Below, one piece after another: positions 1-10,090 of a stretch of 37,972 bases of DNA. The first letter of the stretch is position 1. Each line of letters opens with the position of its first letter. The DNA is taken from the NCBI GenBank assembly GCA_900088475.1, contig FLMG01000600.1, forward strand, positions 1 through 37,972, given 5' to 3'. Origin of the DNA: Hyphochytrium catenoides. Taxonomy: Eukaryota; Sar; Hyphochytriomycetes; Hyphochytriales; Hyphochytriaceae. The translations under genes and the position numbers were made by a program. The notes beneath the pieces are model-generated. The model was not told where the DNA came from. It was given only the letters and a program-made list of their open reading frames with translations, and did not search any database.

Positions 1-61
1 AAGTCGAGCACTCTCATCTAATGACATTGTCCAATCATCCCATCATACAAATCCAACAGTT
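1..61 (+). repeat. Dispersed repeat, copy 1 (cut by the window edge)
   Basis: The first 61 bases closely match 2070-2129: both carry gactctcatc-like sequence, then taatgacat, gtccaatcat and atacaaatcc, with a few substitutions and a 4-base indel. The second copy lies in the loop of a foldback element, so this copy may be the inner part of another element whose left part lies outside the window. No coding capacity is visible. The family identity is unknown. Confidence 0.6.
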
Positions 62-1947
62 GAAGGGAGCACCGATTGCTCCGGACGTACATCCATCGTC
101 GCCGACTTCGTCTCTGTAAAGCTTCACAAAGAAGCTTTTTTCTGCCTCCTGTCCTTCTGAGCTGGGGTCTGCTTGGTCAGATGTTTATTTATTTTGGAGG
201 ATTCCCTTTGTAGTGGCTGGTGCAAGCAGCTTATTCTTAGAAACTTTTGACAAGCCTGTTATTGTGCCTCTCCACCAGCAAGGAAGCCAAACAATTGTCC
301 ATTTCAGCAAAGAAGACTCAGGTATTACCTTTGTGACAGACGAAGCCTAGCCTCTTCTGCTATGAACTTGTGGCAGAAGTGCTGTGCTATTTGCTCTCGA
401 TTTGTTCAAAGATGCGAGGCAGAGTTCTCTCCTGGACTTAGAGGAGCTTGCAGACTCATCGATTCGGTCCTCTTTCTCAAGCAGACAGAGCCACTATTCT
501 AGTGGATATGGAATGAGAACGGCCAAGTGCTTGCATATGTTACATTTGGACGGGGAGATCAACAATGATGGCAGTGTAGAAGCTTGGAGCCGGCCTGGCT
601 TTGTTGATCTTCGGTAGTGCTTTGTAGACTCGACTGTTACACTTTGCTAGCTCAGTCTATAAACTCTGCGGAAGAGCCTTTTTGTCCTATCGTGAGGTAT
701 GCAGAAGCGCTGTGCTGCCTCGGTAGAGAGAGGTTGTGACAGCTTGGAGACAACAAAATTGAGTGTCTGGGGAGGTGTTCTGCTATAGGAACTGCTTTTG
801 CCTCTCCTAAGGTCCCCTCCTATAGGTGCCTCTCTGCAGTTTTTCTGGAGTGAGAGCGAAGGCATTGCTGATGACGTGCTGGCTGTCCGCTCGCTAAGTC
901 TCACTACTACTTCAATTGTTTAATTCGCTGGAGGTAATTACGTAGCCATGGAAAGATGTGGGAATAGAGGTTGCTTTACACGTACGTCGTGAAGCTTTAC
1001 AAGGACGAAGTCGGGGACTTTTGCCAGCTGTTGTGCTCCTGAATGCCTATCTATGAAAGCTCAAGTATATATACTGGTGCTATCCCGCGTTGTCGGCTGC
1101 ATTTCTACAGTATCTGCAGCTTTATTGGGTGCTTGCACTTTATACATTGTGGCAACAACAAAGATTGTAATTTGTTGCTCTTTGCATTGGCTCTTCAGCT
1201 GAAGCCTTGATGATGGCACTCTTGTTGGCACGGTGGAGGATGTCGCTGAGGCCTTTTCCAGCTTCCTTAGGCCACAGGGCTGTGGTTTCTTTTGCCCTGT
1301 TTCTATTGCCTCTTCGTACCGTGCTCATTCCTATGTTGCTAGTGGCTTCTTTTGTATATTGTTCTACATTGGTCACGCCTAAATCTTGTGGTAGTTCTAC
1401 GGTACACAGTGGAAAGATCAGGAAACAGCACTGTGGTCAATCAGAACCGGCACAACACCAAATGTCTAACAAGAGTAATAATTACACGGTGATAACACCG
1501 CTTGCTCGTGCTGTTCCACTTCCCAGTCCCGGGGCTACTACGGGTTGTCGGTACAACTCGACGAACAGCAACAAACAACAACAACAGCCGGGGGATTCGG
1601 AAATAACGTAAGAATACAACATCGACGAACTACACGTTGGCGCCAACAGAGTTCAGCGAATTGGACATTCTCCCACCTCTTTTTGAGGGGAAACCCAATT
1701 GGGTGCACACACATACACCATTTGGCATTTGTTTTCAGTCGCCTCTTCTTCGTCTCTTTTCCATAAAATATCCCGTAATCTTGCTTTGATTTTTTGCCAG
1801 TTACTCTGTCTTGTTTTTGCTTTACCAACCTGCCCCCACCTGGCGAAACATTAGTGCAAGAAATGGAGGAAACATTGCACACGTGAAGGAATAAAACAAG
1901 GATCGCAAAGTTCCAACCACAGGGCGCTGAGCCCTACGACTCAGCGA
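62..1947. other. Gene-free stretch
   Basis: Only short overlapping open frames on both strands occur here. None resembles a known family or joins into a longer product across plausible splice sites. A short CAA-rich stretch lies near 1565-1590. I see no RNA gene. It may be intergenic sequence or the body of a non-coding repeat, since copies of one repeat lie at both ends. Confidence 0.5.
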
Positions 1948-1950
1948 ACA

Positions 1951-2266
1951 ACACGAAAAAGTCCATTTGTGCTGAAGCCCCTGTGGGTTGAAATTGAGTC
2001 TCGGGCGCAATTAGGAATATTCCGCATAATGAGAATAGCTCTAGATTGTGGGCCCCCAGTTGGGCTTATAAGTAGAGTACTCTCATCTAATGACATAGTC
2101 CAATCATTCCATACAAATCCTACAACTTAGCCCACCTCTTCTGTACCCACAATCCAGAGCTATTTTGACTGTGTCAAGTGTATCTAATAAACGGTAACTG
2201 CGAGCCCGAAGGGCGAGCCTCAATTTCAACCCACAGGGGCTTCAGCACAAATGGACTTTTTCGTGT
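1951..2266. repeat. Foldback (inverted-repeat) element with 48-bp perfect arms
   Basis: The left arm 1951-1998 is the exact reverse complement of the right arm 2219-2266 (48 of 48 bases). Inside it lies a second inverted pair, 2034-2052 against 2146-2164, with one mismatch. The inner loop (about 2070-2129) holds a cttataag box and the sequence repeated at base 1. The nested arms suggest a non-autonomous foldback or MITE-like element, or the folded end of a larger element. No transposase is visible and no target-site duplication was established. Confidence 0.75.
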
Positions 2267-2299
2267 TTTGTGTGTCTGTGTGTGTGTGTGTGTTTGTGA
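2267..2299 (+). repeat. TG microsatellite
   Basis: An interrupted (TG)n run lies directly beside the right arm of the foldback element. Simple-sequence expansion next to the end of a mobile element is common. No function is assigned. Confidence 0.85.
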
Positions 2300-2577
2300 T
2301 CAAAATTTCACTATTTGCTTTTTAACTAATCACTGTTTGGGCTTTTTCTTTGGATTTGGGTCTTTGTTTGTGTATGTTGGAGATGTAAAAAATCAGAGAA
2401 GAAGCGAAAGGGTTGTATGAACATAAATCGAATTCGTAACGCGAGACGTATCACTATAAACCGAGACACATCGCGTGAGTCCAGCCGAATTTGTGTTGTT
2501 CAGCGGTAGGAGCTGAAGGTGGAGGTGACAAGTCACGCGACTCCTGCAGCAGTCGAGAGTTGAGAAAGTTTCGCCAT

Positions 2578-2599
2578 TCACTCACTCACTCACTCACTA
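2578..2599 (+). repeat. TCAC tetranucleotide microsatellite
   Basis: About five tandem copies of the tetranucleotide tcac occur in a non-coding setting. Confidence 0.9.
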
Positions 2600-2679
2600 T
2601 TCTCCTGTAGAGAGCGTGGGTGAACGAGTAGGGAGATCCTTTAGAAAGTGTGCCTATCTAGGAAATATCGGTAGAAGAA

Positions 2680-4095
2680 ATGAAGGCTCCTACAAGTAGT
2701 GTTACGAGTACAAGAACTTTTACGACTAAATCAGTGATCCAAGCATCTTCCACTAATAATGCAGCCGAAGGCTGGATTACGCACTATCAACGTCGGGCGA
2801 GCCCTAGGCGGAGCCTAAAGCTATTGATAAGATTCTACCAAGTCATATGACGTCTAGAACAGCCATGCCTGAAGGTAATCCGGTGTTCTGGCTATAAGCC
2901 ATAAATATAAAGAGGGATAGTTCGTCTGCTTCAATCTCGGCTTCTACTAGGACTTTGGAGCTGGACTTTGAGTACCTTAGATTGCCACCTTGCACTTTAC
3001 ACAGCTGTACCGTCATCAGACTCCAATGGCTTTGTAGTTGACTGGATGATTGATTCATTATTACTTGGATATGTCACACTATTCTTCTGAAAAGGAACGA
3101 ATGTCTTCTTTAAACTCTTTGAACCTCTTCGACTAAAAAAGAAGATATTTCTATCAGAGGTTCAAGAAAGGCCTATAAAAAATTTTACGAAAAGAACTAT
3201 TCTGAAAGACATCTTACTTTGCTTGAGGATGCCCCTAAATAGAAAGCCCTTGTAGATTATTGGTTGGTCAAGAGGAATATCTGGGAAAGATCAAGACGTG
3301 TTTGAAAATGAGTGTGTCAGGTCTTGCATTATTTAGTGATGGTGGTTTACAGAATGTAGATGGTGCGATAAGATATTATCAGGGTGGGCCTTGGTCTTTT
3401 CTGGATTTTATATGCTAGTCCCTTCGTCCTTCTTGCTGCCGAATGGGGCATACAATTATCCTTTGGTAGCAGCGGCAACAGCTGGGGATGTGGGGTACGT
3501 AGCTAGACGTTGCTCGGTCAAATTCGCAACGACCTCCAGTGAGAACCTACCAAATGACGTATTATAAACCAACTTTGACAGGCAGAAAAGAAGTGACTAG
3601 TCTAGTTCAGTTTGCAGGAGCTCTTCCGGCCGAGGAGACCTCAACATGAAGGTATGTTGCTAAGATTGGAGCTCCTAGGGGCCCTAACGATACCCAGCTT
3701 CAGTTTCTCCAACCTTCAGGGCAAAGTTGGGACAACAAGAGTTTGGGATGAGTAGAAATAAAGTATTAGTAGGGCAGGTAAGTTACCACACAACACAAGA
3801 GCTCTGTGATTCAGGCAGTTTTACTTACACCACCGAACACAGGGACCACCTGACTCTTCCTGGAAAATTTTGATTAGATATTGGGTTGACTATCACTCAC
3901 TGATGTCGGTAGTTTAGATAGCTCTGGCCCAGCCATCCATTTTGAGACCAGCTTGTGGTGACCACACTTAGTATGGTATATGGTCTAGTCGTATGCACTA
4001 AAGACATTATCCCCGGACCCCATCGCTAATCTCAGTTGTTCGTGTAGAAAGAGAACGAGGATTCCCTTTTTGCGTGACTTCTTCTTAGTTTGTTT
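2680..4095 (+). pseudogene. Decayed coding-like stretch of unknown origin
   Basis: Successive plus-strand frames read as protein-like sequence, each broken by a stop or a frame change. Examples are an ATG frame at 2680-2850 (57 codons including stop), a Ser/Thr-rich frame around 2905-3035, a Lys-rich piece near 3130-3240, an ATG frame at 3309-3417, another at 3412-3567 (51 residues), and further pieces near 3558-3760, 3778-3870 and 3955-4080. Most pieces keep a hydrophobic and polar pattern typical of folded protein, but no junction looks like a normal intron and gaps are often a base or two. I recognise no family. A dead transposon, an endogenous viral copy or a dead host gene are all possible. 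This rests on eye judgement. Confidence 0.35.
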
Positions 4096-5837
4096 AAGGC
4101 GGAAGCCCTAATAAGTTAGTCTCCAAAAGGTCACGGCCTGGTCTCGTAGCAGCAGGAGCATTAATTAGCTATGGGCATCTTTGCCCCCCCGGGCGGCCGC
4201 CGGCCCCAGACAGTCGACCTTTACGTCTTCGGCCTACTCCTCCTAGGGACCTCGAGCGCCAAGGAGATCATAGTAAAATTCCTAGAAAGGTAACTTCTCT
4301 CTTCTTGGGGACGTCGTTCATTTGGTGCTTCAGCCCTTAATAAAGTGTCCAAATATTCCTCAACTCTAACAGTGCTTAACTTTATAACGCCAAACTCATG
4401 ATGTGTTACAGACAGCACCCAATATTCGATGACACTTACTATCGTTGACCTTCCTTAGAGTTCAAAATTAGGGCTTTGCGGGAGACCGCTTCGAAGGTCG
4501 AAAAAACAGACTTAGAAAGAACATCCAGACTAGCTCCCTCTTCATCGCCAGTCCTCTTTCTTCATTGTAAGCCTTTGTACAGGGTTTCCAACCATTGGGA
4601 GGTTGCAAAGTGCGGCCCGACACCTGGCATGCACATTCCAAACCCTGTTTACCACACGAACAAATGGCACATAGATCCCAGAGGGGTAAAATGTAGCTGA
4701 TTATAAAAGTTTCCCCTATCTTGACAATTCTCGCAACAGCATGTGAAGTAGAAACCCTTTCCGAGATGATGACGGCTGGCCTGGTCCTTCGCCACCGTAC
4801 AAAGGATACAACAGCCTTACTCTACAAAGGTAATCAACAACGTAATTCTACAAGAAATCGATCCGTAAAGCAACCGAGAGAACGTCGCTGGTGGTGAAGG
4901 ACGAAAAGTGAGCTACCAGCTGCTTCTTGTTTCCACTGCCAATCCGCTGCACCTGCTACTAGCAGACGGAGTCGTAGCAGACGGAGTCGTGCCAATAACC
5001 TTCTTCCCTCAATTGGTTTTCTATCCTCAAATCATTATTGGACATATGCATTACTACTTTTTGCTCTTACGTGGTGACAACAAGAAAATCGATGAGAAAG
5101 ACAGGAGGATGAGTGCAACAGAGATGGTGGCAGGAGGGCCGTAGTACTGGAGAGGAAAAAAAGTGACAGCAGAGGAAGAAAGTAGTAAGGAAGAAGCAAA
5201 ACCAGACAGAGCAAACAGAAGAGAAGATGAGGTTGATCATAACGAGATAGGTCTAAAAAGTTTTGTCCCTCTTCTCTAGGCCAGCTCTCTCGTATGAACA
5301 TCACATCACGATTAAGCCCAGCTCCAGAAAGAAAGTAATAAGCGCTTCTTCAGCCTTTCGCCCTCCCCGCTGTCCAACAAATAACCATGGCCAAGTAGGA
5401 GTGTCATCGCTTTGACATTCATAATAGCTTATAATCTCATAAAAGAAGACTTCTGTGTGGCACTGAATGGGGTCCATCGAGATATTGTTGTCCCTGGATA
5501 ATCACCTCCTATTGTATGCAATTTGCAGGCAGCTATGCAATCCATGGTATACTCCAATCTCGGGACCAACTCGCTGAAGACGAGTTCAATACGGAGAAAA
5601 GGGTACATAACACACAACAGCGTCATCACGAGGAATACGGGCGTTGCGAGTCGGCCTTGCCATCTTCAGAGGCGTCTTCAGCCTTATTTTGTGACCCTGT
5701 TGTGAAGTAGAGACGAGCCAGACAGGGTAAGAAGTAACGATGATGTCATGGCCTTGCTTGGTCGGCATCTACTGCGTCGACAGGATTGGCCCAGCGGCCT
5801 TCTGGAAAGTATCCTTTAATTACATGATGGCACTAGA
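4096..5837. other. Gene-free stretch with minor repeats
   Basis: No convincing gene is seen. Short frames on both strands overlap and lack family features; the 4476-4700 plus frame is open for 74 codons but unrecognised. A GC-rich block lies at 4184-4220 and a 15-bp tandem duplication at 4961-4990. The right part, near 5700-5837, probably includes the 3' untranslated region of the FGGY kinase gene. Confidence 0.45.
4961..4990 (+). repeat. 15-bp tandem duplication
   Basis: The unit agcagacggagtcgt occurs twice, head to tail, without mismatch. It lies in non-coding sequence. Confidence 0.85.
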
Positions 5838-8644
5838 CTAATGGGTGCACGTATGGTACAACAGTCCATAGAGTTCTTCCTGCCGCCTTCGCGCGCGGGC
5901 ATAGATTTGTGTGAACGCATGGTCCGGCTCAACTCGTGTTGACTTATGATCCAATTCACCTGGCAAAAGAGAGCCCAAGTAAGCAGGAGAAGCTAGAGGA
6001 GGAGGAATGGTCGCAAATGGTCGTTCATACGTATCTGGAGCGCAGTCCTCCCAGGCACGCAAGTAGACTTCAGAGAGCCTGCTATAAGATAAGCTACCCC
6101 TTTCAGTGTCGACTCCTGAAACGGTTCTAATATCAATGGCCTTCCCAAGGCATCCGCTACTTATACTGGTCAGTGCTGGGTGGAAGCGACAACAAGACGC
6201 TGCTGCTAGCCGAAGATACCTATAATGTGCTGCCAGGCCTTTGAATTAAGTAGAGCTGCTCCGCTCCCTATAACCGTGAAAGAATCCGGAAGCACAGGTT
6301 CTGCTTGCATTCCCGTTAAAAGTATGCCACCTGAAATAATAGTACTACGAAAGGATCAAGCCTACCTAAGAGCGTTAGAATGGTTGCTAGTCGCAAAGCG
6401 ACTGCCTCCATGGACGCACGCAGTATCTGCTCGGATGTTGTGTTCCTAAGGGAGGTTGGGCGGTGCTCATCAGTTATATATTTTGCTTTTTGACGAATCG
6501 TTGCAGACATTAGGAAAGTCATACTTTGTGATGCCTATAATGGCTGCTCGCGCGTGATCACGCCAGCCCGGAGCTCTTTCGCCTGTCACAGAAAGGAGGA
6601 TATTAACGGGACCTTCATCACTCCCTGCCGCAGCCCTTACCGCTGAGAAAAGGAAGAATAGTTAGTCCATGACTGTCTGGAGCTTCTGCTGCGCAGGAGC
6701 TATCTGCAATAAGCCTTCCATTAGCCAAAAACAAGGCTCGACTCGAGCATGCGAACCCATGGTCTGGGTACCCTCCGGGATCTCAGCTCCTAATGCCGAG
6801 TTGCACCACTCGTACACGCTTCCTCCGTCCGTAAGTGCGCCCCCAATAAGGAGGTGATCTTCATCAAGACGATAGCACCAGAGGCCCGCTGGCACTAGGC
6901 CACCGCGCTGTAACCAGAGGAAGTCAAGGCGTAGGGTTGAGAGCCTTGGACAGAGTACCAGCAGATAGAGTATCTTACAGCTTCAAATGTAGCATCCGAT
7001 ATAACCACTCTCATGGCTGCACTGGTACCGATTGTCAACGCCACGCGGCTAAGCAGCATAGACAATCAGACGAACGGTAGAGAACCAACAAAAAAGAAAA
7101 GAGGAGTTCAACCGAGCAAGATTGCCCCCGACTTTGTTTGTATACCTATCAACCGTGCATTTGGATCCAATATTTGCGGCGGCGCCATCTCCTACTCCGA
7201 GGAAGAAGCTGCATAAGCGCAGGACTGGCCAGCGCTTAGAGTAATGATCTGAAAGCCCCTGAAGACAGCCATCAAAGTTCTGAGAAGTTTACAGAGGTAC
7301 AGAGATATGTAAGAATTTGGTGGTTGGGCCGCGAAAGTGATAGCCATGGGTAAATGTAAAGTTGTTACTGACCGCAAGAGGTGGAAGCATATCAGCCTCT
7401 ATGCCCAGAATCTCTAGCAGTTCCTTATGCCAACACTTTAGCCTGAAGTTGAGTAGCCCCGTCCATGAGGCTTCACAGTAGCTGACTGGCACCCGCCCAG
7501 CCTTATGTCCTACGGGGACAATGAAACAGCTAAGAGGGTTAGTTTTAGGGTTCAATGGTCCAGCACCAGGCAAGCATGATTTACCAAACCGATATGCCCG
7601 ACGACAGGAGCCAAGGGAAAGCAAACCCCACCTAGAAGAAGGGAGTGTGCGGCACAAGAGGATACCAAAAGAGATCAACTGCTTGTTTTACCTATCCAAA
7701 GGCCCATCAGATGTGAACTGAGAGTCTTCCAGTGCTTCACAGTGGCAAAGGTCTCTGGGTCCCGTTGTCTGAACGCTGCAAGCTGGACTGACGCGTACGA
7801 TTGATGGATTGGAACTCCAGTCTCTTGAACAATTGCCTCCAAGCGACCCAAACGCTCCAATATGTTGTAGAGAATATTCTTACTCTCCTTGTCGTGGCCT
7901 TCCTCCATGAATGATGAATCCCTGCTCGCATACTAAGCGAGAAGAGATAGGTTAGCCCCACCCTTTCAAAATGACAGCCAAAAGCAAGTCCCTCAGAAGG
8001 CTAGTTAATTTCGGGGCCGAAGAGAATACTCTGTGCTTACCGACCGTGAAGACTGGGGTGATTGGCCGGTCCTGGGGTTGGCGGCGGCCAGCCGACGATC
8101 AGAGTGTAAGTAAGTCGCAATGATAAACACTAGGGATACAGGGCGAGTCGGATGTTGCCTGACCTCCATATCTACACCAAAGAAGTTCATCACAAACGAG
8201 TCCAGTCCCATAGCAACGACTCTGTAACTCTCCAGCTTTACTTCCAGAGCTGCGAGACAGTGATCGATGCACTGCTCCACGGTTGTTTCGATCAAAGATA
8301 GATTTGCTTTACCTGTACCGCACCGGTGATAGAAAGAGAGCAATCAGCTGGTTTGTCCTTTGCCCTAAAGAGCTATGATTAAGTGTTTCTCGACTACGCA
8401 TTGCGGCTCGGCATCAGCCTTGACGCCATTGTACTTCTACAGTAAACGTTTCCTTACCCTTATCGTCCAGAATGGTCCACTTCAGCTGCACCATGGTACC
8501 CTCCACTAAGGACACCTCTTCTTTGGAGTTGTCACATACCGCGACCCCATCATGGTGGGGGGGACCATGTTGTCTGTAGAGAGTATGCGCAGAACAGCGT
8601 ACAGAGGAGGTGCCGATGTCTAGAGTGAGGATGACGTCCTTCAT
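5838..8644 (-). CDS. FGGY-family carbohydrate kinase (gluconokinase/xylulokinase-like), 13 exons
   Basis: This is an ATP-dependent sugar or polyol kinase of the FGGY family; the substrate cannot be read from sequence. Exons (minus): 8644-8458, 8312-8041, 7932-7692, 7509-7373, 7258-7146, 7048-6979, 6907-6772, 6703-6641, 6582-6525, 6445-6366, 6330-6220, 6156-6031, 5959-5838. They join in phase to 571 residues, within family length. Signatures in order are LDIGTSSVR at residues 7-15 (phosphate-binding loop), GVGDGAAANIGS with the likely catalytic Asp near 302, TIGTSAAMR near 325, FLSGERAPGW near 405 and GSGAALLNSKAW (adenosine motif), followed by ADALGRP. Exon 2 is weak where the family usually has a TPV-TYAD-like segment. 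The start ATG directly follows a gctgacag acceptor-like sequence, so an extra 5' exon is possible. Confidence 0.9.
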
Positions 8645-10090
8645 CTGTCAGCCAGTTCCTAGAGCTGCAAGCCACCTCTACCGCTGTTAAAAACGGTACC
8701 AGCGTTGATGCAGGTACTGGTCCTGCACTCACGATGCTTGTTGGATCTTAAAGTGAAGAGTGTTACTAGAATAGAGTTCTGTTTCTGTCAGCTCCTAATT
8801 GTCTGGGAGGCTGCATTCCTTTGTCGCGTGGGTATCGAACTCCTTGCTCTTGTTGGGAAAGCGGCGCTGGCCCCAGCCTACATGTAAATGGAGAAGATCT
8901 TTGTTTTTGGTCTTTGTCAACCCTCCCTCCCAAGATTGAGATTATTGGCTTGATTGTGGCGTCGTTTCAGGTTCAGGATGTAAAAGTACTGCAAGGACTT
9001 GACATTGGGTACCTGTTACTTGTACTTGGTCTTTACGACTTGCCTTCGTACAGTTACTGGTACCGGCTTGTGTATGAAAAGGAACACTTGGTCGTTTCGG
9101 TGTGCATATAAATTTAGGAGCTGGAGCGTGATGGGCGGTCTGATCCCACCCAAGAATGCGCCGCCCCCAAGGTGACTCTCCTGACTCTCCCGTCAGCTCC
9201 TTCCCGAGCTGACCCTATCATATTCCGCCATCGAGGGGTAGATCTATTTTTGCCTCTGCCTGCGTGAAGTATACAGTTCGGAGTCCCAGCAGGAAGGAAG
9301 GAAGAAGAGAGCGAGAGGAGGGAAATAACTGACAGGAACCGAACAGGAAGCCTCCGCGGCAAAGAGAAGAGAGACAGAGAGCAGAGACAGAGTGAGAGAG
9401 AGAGAGAGAGAGGGAAAGAGAGAGAGAGAGAAAGAGAGAGAGAGCGCGAAGGGAGAGGAATGCACAGGTACAGGGATAGCAAGAGAGCTAGAGGGAAGAG
9501 AGCTAGAGAAAGGGAAGGAGAGGGAGAGAGATTGTGAAAAGATGGCTCGAACTTCTAGGGAGAATGTTGAGGGCGAGGCAATAAGGGAAGAGAAGGAGAA
9601 AGGAAAAGAGGAATGGACGACTGGATCTATCACCTGCGATAGGCTAAAGACAGGAGAGGCGGAGAGGGATGAAGAGAGAGTGCTTCGAGTTGGCCATGAT
9701 TTAGAGACTTGTCTACTTTGTTTTTCTAGGGATCCCCCACCGTAGCCTATTCTAGCAGCGCGTTCAGTGTACTCTAGGATCCAAAGGGGAGAGGAAGGAG
9801 ATGTCAAATAATGAACAAGCGGCTTCTGGCTTTAGCGTCTCTATTTTTGGGATGACAGCAGTGCGGACTGAGCTACAGGGACAGCAGCAGGAGGAGATGT
9901 CCTAAAGCTGCAAGCTTAGCCCAAGATCAAACCCGCAAGACGTCCGCCGTGCAGCTGGCATGAGAAGAGAACCAGATTGCTTCTTGAGAATTTCGTGGTG
10001 GCTGCGATCAGTTTGATTATTCGCCTTGCCTCACCGACCTTGGGCCGCCAACAACTAAGGACAAATAGCGAAAAGCGAGAAGAGGAACCA
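8645..10090. other. Intergenic region between the kinase and the zinc-finger gene
   Basis: No gene is recognised. It should hold the kinase promoter (minus) on the left and the 5' region of the zinc-finger gene on the right. A 96-residue plus frame at 8821-9111 and Ser/Leu-rich frames opposite the purine tract have no family features. The frame of the zinc-finger exon stays open upstream of its ATG to about 9977, so an extra 5' exon of that gene is possible. Confidence 0.5.
9289..9640 (+). repeat. Long purine (GA-rich) tract
   Basis: The plus strand is almost entirely A and G, with pure GA-dinucleotide runs concentrated at about 9390-9446. The complementary strand is CT-rich and gives a spurious Ser/Leu-rich frame. 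Such mirror-like polypurine tracts can form triplex DNA. It sits about 450 bp upstream of the zinc-finger gene start, so a promoter or 5' untranslated role is possible but unproven. Confidence 0.85.

Noticed and set aside
1207-1882. Overlapping frames of 114-134 residues on both strands
   Set aside because: No family resemblance, no supporting splice structure, and equal openness on both strands suggest chance.
8821-9111. 96-residue plus-strand frame with hydrophobic stretches
   Set aside because: No recognisable motif, and no neighbouring exons could be found.
9244-9807. 187-residue Ser/Leu-rich minus-strand frame, with a Glu/Arg-rich plus frame opposite
   Set aside because: Both are products of the GA/CT simple sequence; no domain or conserved pattern is visible.
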